A stretch of 39,007 bases of DNA from an uncultured Desulfomonile sp. (GTDB lineage Bacteria > Desulfobacterota > Desulfomonilia > Desulfomonilales > Desulfomonilaceae), in the NCBI GenBank assembly GCA_903952205.1, contig CAJBEZ010000034.1:1-39007 (forward strand). The letters run 5' to 3'. Made by a program: the position numbers and the translations under genes. Shown here piece by piece: positions 32,107-39,007 of the stretch (position 1 is the first letter of the stretch; the number at the start of each line of letters is the position of its first letter). The notes under the pieces were generated by a model, which was not told the DNA's origin, searched no databases, and worked only from the letters and a program-made list of their open reading frames with translations.

Positions 32107-32123
32107 GGACTATCCCGATAATG

Positions 32124-32220
32124 TTTTAGGGCCGTCAGAAAAAATTTTCTGATCCGGTAAATCGACTAAAATGGGCTCTATATATTACAGGTATAGGAGG
32201 GAGGGGTAGAAATAGAAATT
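32124..32220 (+). repeat. Intergenic repeat, copy 1
   Basis: About 97 bp that align with 37810-37905 over their full length at roughly three-quarters identity. Conserved cores are TCAGAAAAAATTTTCTG (an AT-rich inverted repeat), TCTATAT and GGTATAGG...GAGGGGTAG.AATAG. It is non-coding and lies upstream of the small secreted protein gene. Confidence 0.75.
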
Positions 32221-32309
32221 GCGTCATCCTTACCTTGGGTATACAAAGTAATATCTCACAAGGGAAAAGATTAGCCGGGCCAATATCGCAGACGCTACAG
32301 GGGTCTGAA

Positions 32310-32564
32310 ATGAAAGTTATTGCCACCGCTATTATCTTCACTCTACTGCCAGTAGTCAGATTTGGATCTGACCGAAGCACTCAGGTCCGTGACCAATACG
32401 GCAATTTTATTCAAACAAAAGAACTATACTGGGATGAAACCACTGTCCGGGATCGCGATGGGAACATCACCCGAACCGAGCGACATGACGGCCAAGGCCA
32501 GAAAACCATCCGTGATAGGCAAGGGAATCTAATCGGAACTGAACAAGTTGATTTTTGGATATAA
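32310..32564 (+). CDS. Small exported protein with RD-x-x-GN repeats
   Basis: An 84-residue protein from ATG 32310, which has AGGGG six bases upstream. A hydrophobic N-terminus (MKVIATAIIFTLLPVV) looks like a signal peptide or anchor. The rest contains three short repeats with the pattern R-D-x-x-G-N (RDQYGNFIQTKE, RDRDGNITRTE, RDRQGNLIGTE), reminiscent of single YD/RHS-type beta turns. The function is unknown. Confidence 0.5.
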   Translation: MKVIATAIIFTLLPVVRFGSDRSTQVRDQYGNFIQTKELYWDETTVRDRDGNITRTERHDGQGQKTIRDRQGNLIGTEQVDFWI

Positions 32565-32643
32565 TTGTGGGAGCAATTCTAGAGCGCATCCTGATGCTTA
32601 AAACATGCGGGAGAAACTCGTTCTAAGACTTGGAGGACAACAG

Positions 32644-35496
32644 ATGAAGACCAAAACGTTATGGGGAATTATCTGGATTCTTCTTATTTTATGGGCTGGA
32701 ACAGTTCTGGCGCAAACTGAGAATGAGGCTATTAACCTGGCCAAGGAAGCCAGTAATATCTATGATAACGCCAAATCTAAAGAAGATTATCAGCGAGCTG
32801 CACAGAAATATGAAGAGGCCCTGAAAATCTTTGAAAGAGTCAAATTAGACATGTGGACAGGTATCTGTTCCCGCCAACTCGGTTTTATTCAAACTATTCT
32901 TGGACATTATCAGAAGTCGCTTGAGTATGGTGAGAAGTCTCTTGCGATAAATAAGAAGATAGGTGATGTAAAAGGTGAGGGGAGATCACTCAACAACATC
33001 GGTTTGGTCTACGAAAAGCTAGGCCAATACACCAAGGCCCTGGACTACCATGAGCGGTCGCTGGCGATACGTAAGAAGATAGGCGATGTGAGTGGCGAAG
33101 GTGTAAGTCTGGGCAACATCGGCTTAGTCAGCATGGGCCTCGGCCAATACACCAAGGCCCTGGACTACTATGAGCAGTCGCTGACAATAATGAAAAAGAC
33201 CGGGAACGCGAAACATGAGTGCTACGTACTTACCCACATAGGCTCGGTCTTGGAAAGACTGGGCCAATACACCAAGGCCCTGGACTACTATGAGCAATCA
33301 CTAACGATAAGTAAGAAGATAGGCGATGTGAGTGGCGAAGGTGCAAGTCTGGGCAACCTCGGCTTCGTCTACAAAAAGCTCGGCCAATACACCAAGGCCC
33401 TAGACTACTATGAGCAGTCGCTGGCGATACGTAAGAAGATAGGCGATGTAAGCGGTGAAAGCGACGTTCTTTGGAACATTGGGAATACATACGCTCAGAT
33501 GGGCAGTTATGACGAGGCCCTAAAAGTGGCAAATGAGTCGCTTGTAATCAAAACAAAAATGGGTGTTCCAATTAAACTAATCAAAGACAGCATCGCTAAC
33601 TATTATCTTGACGCTGGAAACCTGGTCAAAGCAGAACCCTTAATAAATGAGACCAAATATGATTCAACTCTTGGCCGATTGGCCCTCATAAAATCTGATT
33701 ATCCTTCAGCGCAAAGGTATTACCAAAAAGACTCAGCATGGGCAGAGAAGACCGGGATCACAGATTTGCTCTTTCGTAGTTACACAGGTCTGGCGAGGGC
33801 CTATGAGGGTATGAAGAACTACCCTAAAGCCGAAGAATATTATGAAAAAGCAATGAACCAGGTTGAGGAGATACGGTCCGGTCTTCAACCCTCAGAACGC
33901 ATGAACTTCTTTGAAGTAAATGAAAGCGGTTTTACCCGATCCGACCCGGCAAAGGGTTTAGCCAGGGTGAGGATGAAACTCAACAGACCTGAAGAGAGCG
34001 TAGCTCCGGGGGAACTGACAAAGGCAAGAGCATTCGCCGATCATTTGACTCAGACCAATGCGACAGGGGCAACAAACATTCCTCCTAAGATCATAGAGGA
34101 AGAGCAATCGCTGGTTAATTCTCTGGCCGCCATGAAGACGGAACTCTATAAGACCGACCGAGAAAAACAACCCGAGAAATACAAGAATTTATCTGAGGCT
34201 GTTGAGGAGATAAAGACCAAGCTGAGCAGATTTGTAGACGATCTTTGGAAATCCTATCCGGCCTATGCCGCTGTAAAGTATCCGAAGCCAATTACTGTTA
34301 AAGAATCCGCTGTGAAGCCTGAAGAATTTATGGTTCTATTCGATGTATCCAGCGAGGGCGTCGGTGTCAAACTGGTCGCTGACAAGAATATCAAGAAAGC
34401 TTTTTATGTGGATTGGAAGCAAAAAGACCTAGAGGAGACTGTAAAAAACTTCCGTGATCCACTTGTGGGTCTTAAATTCCGTGATTTTGACCCTGAGTTG
34501 GCCAAATTACTCTACGACAAACTTTTACGCCCGGCTTTGGACGAGGTGCCCAAAGGTGCCCCTATAATAGTTATACCTGACGGGATCCTTGCAATTCTGC
34601 CTTTTGAATCTCTGGTCACCAAAGGCAAGGCTTCGTGGAATAAAGGGATCGCTGGGCATCCTTATCCAGAGGGGTTGACCTTTCTGGCGGATGAGCACCC
34701 GATCGGCTACTATCAGTCACTTACCGCATTAACATTGGTTAGAACTCTTGGATCCAAAATCAAGCCGGGCACCAAACTTGTTGTTATCGCTGACCCTGTT
34801 TTCCAGATGACGGATGCCAGAGCCCAAAAGACAGGCGAAACCAAAATAACCAAAAAAGAGCAGGAAAGATCTATTGAGCTTATGGCCACCATTGAAGATA
34901 GTAGCCAGGGAACGTTGAGATTCAACAGACTTGAAAAAACGTCAGCCTTGGCCGACAACCTTGGAACCCTGTATGGTTCGGATTGCCTTGCGTTGAAAGG
35001 TTTAGCGGCCAGCAAGGCTGAATTCATGTCAAAAGTCGTCCCTAATCTGGATACTTACGGGAGCGTTGTTTTTGCAACGCATGGCGCTATGAGTACCAAG
35101 GTTCCTGGTTTAATGGAGCCGTTCCTGGCCCTTTGTATGGTTCCAGTTGGCACGGACGGATTCCTGAAGATGTCGGATATTGTCTCGTTGAAAATGAATA
35201 CCGACGTCGTAGCCTTGACCGCATGTCAAACAGCTCTTGGGAAAGATCTATCAGGCGAGGGTGTTATGAGTATGGGGCGAGCCTTTCAGTATGCTGGATC
35301 AAGTTCTGTGCTTATGACATTGTGGGAAGTTGAAGAGTCCTCAGCGGTGCAACTGGCTCAAAGTTTCTTCAAATATCGCAAGGAAGGCAAGAGTAAACTT
35401 GACGCTCTGCAGGCCGCCAAGAAGGATATTCGTGACGCCGGTTATAAACACCCTTATTTCTGGAGCGGATTCATACTGGTTGGGGAGGTGAATTGA
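32644..35496 (+). CDS. Exported TPR-CHAT protease-like protein
   Basis: A 950-residue protein from ATG 32644 (GGAGG seven bases upstream; a more upstream ATG lacks a site). A Sec signal peptide (MKTKTLWGIIWILLILWAGTVLAQ) predicts export. A tetratricopeptide array follows, with 40-residue units of the type GLGQYTKALDYYEQSL, then helical repeats to about 420 and a C-terminal CHAT caspase-like domain. The dyad is visible: H813 in VVFATHG and C861 in VALTACQT, with the usual GEGVMSMGRAFQYAGSSSVLMTLW after it. CHAT domains are cysteine peptidases often switched by TPRs. The extracytoplasmic location separates this from the cytoplasmic CRISPR-linked TPR-CHAT enzymes. Confidence 0.85.
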   Translation: MKTKTLWGIIWILLILWAGTVLAQTENEAINLAKEASNIYDNAKSKEDYQRAAQKYEEALKIFERVKLDMWTGICSRQLGFIQTILGHYQKSLEYGEKSLAINKKIGDVKGEGRSLNNIGLVYEKLGQYTKALDYHERSLAIRKKIGDVSGEGVSLGNIGLVSMGLGQYTKALDYYEQSLTIMKKTGNAKHECYVLTHIGSVLERLGQYTKALDYYEQSLTISKKIGDVSGEGASLGNLGFVYKKLGQYTKALDYYEQSLAIRKKIGDVSGESDVLWNIGNTYAQMGSYDEALKVANESLVIKTKMGVPIKLIKDSIANYYLDAGNLVKAEPLINETKYDSTLGRLALIKSDYPSAQRYYQKDSAWAEKTGITDLLFRSYTGLARAYEGMKNYPKAEEYYEKAMNQVEEIRSGLQPSERMNFFEVNESGFTRSDPAKGLARVRMKLNRPEESVAPGELTKARAFADHLTQTNATGATNIPPKIIEEEQSLVNSLAAMKTELYKTDREKQPEKYKNLSEAVEEIKTKLSRFVDDLWKSYPAYAAVKYPKPITVKESAVKPEEFMVLFDVSSEGVGVKLVADKNIKKAFYVDWKQKDLEETVKNFRDPLVGLKFRDFDPELAKLLYDKLLRPALDEVPKGAPIIVIPDGILAILPFESLVTKGKASWNKGIAGHPYPEGLTFLADEHPIGYYQSLTALTLVRTLGSKIKPGTKLVVIADPVFQMTDARAQKTGETKITKKEQERSIELMATIEDSSQGTLRFNRLEKTSALADNLGTLYGSDCLALKGLAASKAEFMSKVVPNLDTYGSVVFATHGAMSTKVPGLMEPFLALCMVPVGTDGFLKMSDIVSLKMNTDVVALTACQTALGKDLSGEGVMSMGRAFQYAGSSSVLMTLWEVEESSAVQLAQSFFKYRKEGKSKLDALQAAKKDIRDAGYKHPYFWSGFILVGEVN
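33001..33480 (+). repeat. Four tandem 120-bp units encoding TPRs
   Basis: Units start at 33001, 33121, 33241 and 33361, each containing GGCCAATACACCAAGGCCCT at the same offset. The high DNA identity, well beyond what the protein needs, points to recent duplication or gene conversion of 40-residue TPR modules. Copy number may vary between strains. Confidence 0.85.
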
Positions 35497-35683
35497 GGCA
35501 GAGTCACAGTCTTGAGCAAATCTGTGAAACGTATGCCATGAAAGTCTTTTTATGGTGGTCAGGCGGAACCATCAGGATAAAAAGGTTAAGCAGGATGGAC
35601 AAGACGGAAGCCTACTCAACAGGAATCAGACACCGGAAATTCCCCCTCTGGATAAGTTAGCATCAGCGCAAAGGAGGTTCGCA

Positions 35684-36556
35684 ATGAAGGCTCTAATCGC
35701 AATACTAATTGGATTCGTAATGGTATTTGTTTCCGCTTGTCAACAAGACTCAAAAGTGGCCGATGGCGATACCGACTTCAAAACTGGGCTAAAACATTAC
35801 GAGGGTGACGGCGTGCCTCAAGATTACGCAGATGCCATGAAATGGTTTAGCAAGGCATCTGATCAAGGGTCTTCAGCGGCTATGTTTGCTATCGGCACGA
35901 TGCATGCGGACGGAAAGGGCGTCACTCAAAATTATAGTCGGGCGCTGAAATGGTATCAGAAAGCCGCTGATCTGGGAAATACGACGGCTCAACATGCTAT
36001 TGGTTTGATGTATGCTAAAGGTGAGGGTGTTACTCAGAATTCTGCAGAGGCTCTGAAATGGTTTTTCAAAGCCGCGGAGAACGGCAATGCCAAAGCTCAG
36101 CTTGGTATTGGTGTCAGGTATTATACGGGCGAAGGAGTAACCCGAGACTATATGGAAGCGCTGAAATGGTATCAAAAAGCCGCTGATCAGGGTAACGCCA
36201 TGGCTCAAGAGGCCGTTGGGGGGATGTATAAAAATGGCCTAGGCGTAAACCAAAATGTTGCAGAGGCCCTGAAATGGTTTCGATTGGCCGCTGATCAAGG
36301 CGATGTTTTTGCTCAAATCGAGATTGGGTCCATGCATCACGCGGGCGTAGGAGCTACCCAAGATTATATGGAAGCATTGAGATGGTATCAAGAAGCCGCC
36401 TTTCAGGGAAACGCCATAGCTCAAACCGCCATTGGAATGATGTATGAAAAAGGAGAGGGCGTGACTCAAGATTATGCAGAGGCTAAAAAATGGTATAAAG
36501 AAGCCGCTGATCAAGGTTTTCAATTAGCCAAGGACCTGCTGAAAAAACTCCAATAG
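35684..36556 (+). CDS. Sel1-repeat lipoprotein
   Basis: A 290-residue lipoprotein from ATG 35684 (AGGAGG upstream). The signal peptide MKALIAILIGFVMVFVSAC ends in a lipobox with C19, so it is predicted to be membrane-anchored in the periplasm. Seven consecutive 36-residue Sel1-like repeats follow, each with the pattern G..Y..G.GV.QD(Y)..ALKW(Y/F)..AADQGNA.AQ, forming an alpha-solenoid for protein binding. The gene follows the TPR-CHAT gene after about 190 bp in the same direction; the exported repeat proteins could act together (inference). Frame upstream of 35684 has no ribosome-binding site. Confidence 0.85.
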   Translation: MKALIAILIGFVMVFVSACQQDSKVADGDTDFKTGLKHYEGDGVPQDYADAMKWFSKASDQGSSAAMFAIGTMHADGKGVTQNYSRALKWYQKAADLGNTTAQHAIGLMYAKGEGVTQNSAEALKWFFKAAENGNAKAQLGIGVRYYTGEGVTRDYMEALKWYQKAADQGNAMAQEAVGGMYKNGLGVNQNVAEALKWFRLAADQGDVFAQIEIGSMHHAGVGATQDYMEALRWYQEAAFQGNAIAQTAIGMMYEKGEGVTQDYAEAKKWYKEAADQGFQLAKDLLKKLQ

Positions 36557-36685
36557 GTATCGTTTGGTCCTTGGAATCAGAAGCATGGCGGATTTGCAAC
36601 GCCAGCCACCAACTTTTTATCTTAACTTTTGTCCAACTAAAGTGAAACCTTAAAACAAGAGCGTCATAATAGATTCTATTACAAT

Positions 36686-37204
36686 TCAGCGACGTTTGCT
36701 TTTCAGCTTTGTTATCGTCATGAAGACCAATATCACCGTCGTTGCACCGAAGAAACCCATACAAAGTAAACTCATCAGCCATTCGGAAGGTTCTATGTAA
36801 ATTATGAAGCCGCCCATAAGAACAAAGATGAACGACAATAATGACAGAACTACCAGAACCCATGTGCTGTAGTATGGAAGGCTCTGAGCAAGGCTCTCGG
36901 AATATCGAAGTCTTTCTGCGGAAACCACCAGCCGTCGGGTCACCGTAGCGCTCCAGACCAAATATCCGCCGATTCCGAGAATGGTGCAACCCGCAGCGTA
37001 AAACCAGTTCAAAAAATATATGCTAATTCCCATGGCCAGGAACATGACTACGTAGTATACCTTCAGGGCGGATCGTATACGAGAATGCTCTGCTGCTGAC
37101 GAAACTACGTACCCTTTCCCGATTATGCCCCAAGGATAGAAAAGGGTTGTCCCTGACTCAGACTTCTTGAACAGAGAATTCACAAGCGCATCTAAGTAAG
37201 ACAT
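36686..37204 (-). CDS. Four-helix membrane protein, hypothetical
   Basis: A 172-residue inner-membrane protein with four predicted helices at about 48-64, 65-86, 114-137 and 142-164, and a basic tail KLKSKRR. The N-terminal 45 residues are soluble and include FYPWGIIGKGYVV. GGAGGTGA precedes the ATG. No family is recognised. It points toward the Sel1 gene and is followed upstream by another small membrane protein on the same strand. Confidence 0.6.
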   Translation of the reverse strand: MSYLDALVNSLFKKSESGTTLFYPWGIIGKGYVVSSAAEHSRIRSALKVYYVVMFLAMGISIYFLNWFYAAGCTILGIGGYLVWSATVTRRLVVSAERLRYSESLAQSLPYYSTWVLVVLSLLSFIFVLMGGFIIYIEPSEWLMSLLCMGFFGATTVILVFMTITKLKSKRR

Positions 37205-37302
37205 TTCATCACCTCCAATTCTTTGAGCAGGGTTATTTTTTGACTCAAATTATGGTGAATGTCGGATTACAAGGGCCTAGTTTAAACACATATCGTCCGT
37301 AT

Positions 37303-37542
37303 TCATTTCGAGACGAGCCAGTGTAATATGACAAAAAACAGAACTACCAGACAACTGACTCCAGCAATACGCAACAACAAAATGATCGAAGATCTACCCG
37401 CCTTTCTGCTTAGTTGCCGCAATTCTGGAGATGACATCTCAGATTTCTTCTCAATTCCGGCACGTCGAAGAGCATGGTCCGCTTGTTCCGTGCACAGCAG
37501 GTCTATGTCGTGGTTACGTCCACATATTGGGCAATACGCCAT
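37303..37542 (-). CDS. Small zinc-ribbon protein with C-terminal membrane anchor
   Basis: A 79-residue protein from the ATG at 37542, chosen because GGAGGA lies seven bases upstream. It begins MAYCPICGRNHDIDLLC, half of a zinc ribbon, has a charged helical middle and ends in one membrane helix (about 53-76, IILLLRIAGVSCLVVLFFVILHW). Such ribbon-plus-anchor proteins are frequent and uncharacterised. It probably shares regulation with the membrane protein gene 100 bp downstream on the same strand. Confidence 0.55.
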   Translation of the reverse strand: MAYCPICGRNHDIDLLCTEQADHALRRAGIEKKSEMSSPELRQLSRKAGRSSIILLLRIAGVSCLVVLFFVILHWLVSK

Positions 37543-37809
37543 GAATTGTTCCTCCGACTTCTCGAACATCACCACCAAGAAGTAGTGATATCTACTGTGG
37601 GCTCAACAGAGATGAAATCCTTTCGCTTATTGGGCAACGCTTTGCGCCCTCATTGTGAGATTAATCGTACCGGTTTCAGTTTCTTAATAATGACAAACCT
37701 TGCTTATATCAGCGACAATTACATTTGAGTGTCAACGACAAATACATTTTTGCATCTTGCGGAAAGCGTTCGATTTCCCCTGGAGCCCAATGGTTTCCTA
37801 TAACTGCCC

Positions 37810-37905
37810 TTTTAGATTACTCAGAAAAAATTTTCTGGTCAGGGAAATTGACTCAGGCGCTTTCTATATGATGCCGGTATAGGGGGAGGGGTAGCAATAG
37901 GAATG
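37810..37905 (+). repeat. Intergenic repeat, copy 2
   Basis: The second copy of the 32124-32220 element, keeping TCAGAAAAAATTTTCTG, TCTATAT and GGTATAGGGGGAGGGGTAG. It lies in the 470-bp gap between the zinc-ribbon gene and the SpoIIAA-like gene, where I see no coding sequence. Confidence 0.75.
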
Positions 37906-38014
37906 GCATTTATCGGGGACAAAATCTTTATAGCATTTTCAATGGCACAATAGTTGGCTTTCATTATTGTTAAAGATGCGGCCCCCCCGTCTCACCATTG
38001 AGCCCTACAGTAGC

Positions 38015-38377
38015 TTAAGCTTTGACCCAACTCCATGCATCATCAAGCTGGTCAGCGGTGTAAGTCTTTATTTCGGCTGAAACTAGATGAGATGCGATTT
38101 TGGTACTCCATTCAGCCCACTTAGGACCGCCTACAACTGCGATCTTCTCGAAATCATTCCTGTGTTTCATACCGAATTTAGCGTCGTCCCACATGGCGCC
38201 CACTTCCCAACCTTGGAAGCCCTCGTCCATGAAATAGACACACCTGACCTTGCCGTACTCTTTGATTAGGTTCTCCAGGGTTGGCATAAAGACCTTCTTG
38301 TAATCGTCATCAGTAGCTTTACCCGTCAAACGGACTCCGAGAATCTTACCCTGCGATTTCGCCAGAACTTCGATCAT
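38015..38377 (-). CDS. SpoIIAA-like (STAS-fold) protein
   Basis: A 120-residue protein from ATG 38377, with AAGGAG upstream; an earlier ATG at 38419 lacks a site. The pattern MIEVLAKSQGKILGVRLTGKATDDDYKKVFMPTLENLI, then GWEVGAMWDDAKFGMKHRNDFEKIAVVGGPKWAEW and a closing helix, matches the SpoIIAA-like family with a STAS-related fold. Members occur widely in proteobacteria and their role is not settled; some may bind lipid or nucleotide. It stands alone and is divergent from the LysE-type gene. Confidence 0.8.
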   Translation of the reverse strand: MIEVLAKSQGKILGVRLTGKATDDDYKKVFMPTLENLIKEYGKVRCVYFMDEGFQGWEVGAMWDDAKFGMKHRNDFEKIAVVGGPKWAEWSTKIASHLVSAEIKTYTADQLDDAWSWVKA

Positions 38378-38548
38378 GGTCAGTCTCCTTTTAGTATTAG
38401 CCTGATTCTTCGACAACAAGATATCATTGCCCCTGAAGTTAAGTCAAAGATATCCAGATATATATTTGCAATTCACTTTGACATGTATAATGTGCAATGG
38501 GTTGGAGCGAAACTATTTTGTTGAAATGGTAGCAACTGTAGAATCGAC

Positions 38549-39007
38549 ATGGACATCTTTTTAAGCGCCGGGATTACATTGGGTCTGTCCGCAGGCTTCT
38601 CTCCAGGGCCACTTAGCACTCTCGTAATTTCTCACTCACTCCGGTATGGGACCAGAGAGGGGGTAAAGGTTGCGATGGCACCCTTTATCACCGATGTCCC
38701 CATTGTCTTGTTGTCTGTCTTTGTCATGGCGCAATTGCGTGATTCGAAAACCGCTTTTGGATTAATCTCTATGATCGGGGCTGCAGTCTTATTCTACCTC
38801 GCGTATGAGAGTTTTAAAGTCGATAAGATTGAAACAGAAATGGTAGGAGTCGCTGACTCGCGTTCCGTATTGAAGGGAACGCTTGTTAACTTTCTCAGTC
38901 CTAATCCATATCTTTTCTGGTTGACCATTGGAGGGCCCAAGGTTGTTGAGGCATGGATGGACAGCGCCTTGGCGGTGGTTGAGTTTCTTGTCGGTTTCTA
39001 CGTGTGC
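38549..39007 (+). CDS. LysE/RhtB-family exporter, 5' part
   Basis: An ATG at 38549 opens a frame that is still open at the window end (153 codons). The first membrane helix with LSAGFSPGPLSTLVISHSLRYGTREGVKVAM is the hallmark of LysE/RhtB amino-acid exporters, where the GPG/SPGP motif lies in helix 1. Further helices (VPIVLLSVFVMAQL, LISMIGAAVLFYLAYESF) and the conserved segment LKGTLVNFLSPNPYLFWLTIGGP (helix 4 region) follow in normal order. About 50 residues are missing beyond the edge. The ribosome-binding site is weak. The substrate cannot be predicted. Confidence 0.85.
   Translation, partial: MDIFLSAGITLGLSAGFSPGPLSTLVISHSLRYGTREGVKVAMAPFITDVPIVLLSVFVMAQLRDSKTAFGLISMIGAAVLFYLAYESFKVDKIETEMVGVADSRSVLKGTLVNFLSPNPYLFWLTIGGPKVVEAWMDSALAVVEFLVGFYVC

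Larger units (their letters stand above)
14031..32110. mobile_element. Phage-like integrated element with early genes only
   Basis: The left end is set by the tRNA-Arg att core. The right end is an estimate: the last densely packed element-type gene stops at 32106, and host-like secreted proteins follow. Gene order is phage-like: leftward integrase and repressor, divergent control region, then a rightward operon for recombination, replication, DNA modification and nucleotide metabolism. Start/stop overlaps are frequent and the DNA is visibly richer in A and T than the flanks. No terminase, portal, capsid, tail, holin or endolysin gene is recognised. The true right attachment site could lie beyond the window. 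Confidence 0.6.

Noticed and set aside
33230-33532. 100-codon minus-strand frame across the TPR units
   Set aside because: It exists only because the 120-bp TPR units repeat, and the product is a repetitive low-complexity translation.
35780-36540. Regular repeats suspected to be a CRISPR array
   Set aside because: The 108-bp period matches 36-codon Sel1 units in an open frame with diverged copies and no spacers; no CRISPR array or cas gene is present in the window.
36483-36989. 168-codon minus-strand frame overlapping the four-helix membrane protein gene
   Set aside because: It overlaps the membrane protein gene in a different frame of the same strand. That gene has a strong GGAGGTGA site and four membrane helices, whereas this frame has neither.
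38478-38491. TTGACA next to TATAAT upstream of the LysE-type gene
   Set aside because: The two boxes are only two bases apart and cannot work together; at most TATAAT serves with another -35 element.

Overview
The window reads as a chromosomal segment of a Gram-negative anaerobe, most likely a member of the Desulfobacterota/Deltaproteobacteria (inference). The pointers are an acyl-CoA dehydrogenase, a DsrE-type periplasmic protein, Sec signal peptides and a lipobox, a large GAF protein and a TPR-CHAT protein. No rRNA or other decisive taxonomic marker is present. Into this background a conspicuously AT-rich phage-like element is inserted.

Layout. (1) 1-10.9 kb, host metabolic genes: the start of a leftward gene, an acyl-CoA dehydrogenase (minus), an IS1380-family insertion, a GAF-domain protein, a translationally coupled pair (TPP-dependent decarboxylase/synthase-like enzyme plus carboxymuconolactone-decarboxylase-fold protein) and a secreted DsrE-like protein. 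(2) 11.3-14.0 kb, an accretion zone: a 3' fragment of tRNA-Glu(CUC), a hicAB toxin-antitoxin pair, a MerR-like protein, an excisionase-like protein, a broken excisionase and a doubly truncated tyrosine recombinase. (3) 14.03 to about 32.1 kb, an integrated phage-like element. It starts at a 47-bp 3' fragment of tRNA-Arg(UCU) that looks like an attachment site. Leftward integrase and HTH repressor genes lie next to it. A divergent control region follows (a near-consensus promoter with operator-like repeats), then a long rightward early operon. The operon encodes an excisionase-like protein, an HU homologue, a RuvC-like nuclease, Bet annealase, a PD-(D/E)XK Fe-S exonuclease, an SSB-like protein, a replication initiator with an internal iteron-like origin, a DnaB helicase, two DNA methyltransferases, an outer-membrane-barrel-like protein, dCMP deaminase and many small Cys-rich proteins. 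No terminase, portal, capsid or tail gene is seen, so the element is either a decayed prophage or a satellite-type element. (4) 32.1-39.0 kb, probably host: a small secreted protein, a signal-peptide-bearing TPR-CHAT protein, a Sel1-repeat lipoprotein, two membrane proteins, a SpoIIAA-like protein and the start of a LysE-family exporter. Two copies of a roughly 95-bp intergenic repeat lie here.

How the genes work together. In the element, Bet, exonuclease, SSB-like protein and RuvC-like resolvase form a complete single-strand annealing module. The initiator, its internal origin and DnaB form a replication module. HU and the excisionase-like protein probably serve integration/excision and regulation. 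Methyltransferases and dCMP deaminase would protect DNA and feed nucleotide pools.

The most unusual structure is the dcm locus at 27.45-28.73 kb. The C5-methyltransferase gene carries, in its +1 frame, a second 326-codon reading frame with a strong phage-protein signature (four LPTP motifs plus a terminal LNPEFVEFMMGFPIGWTDL motif). The whole gene is bracketed by 29-bp direct repeats, each carrying the same start/stop coupling site, as if it were an exchangeable cassette.
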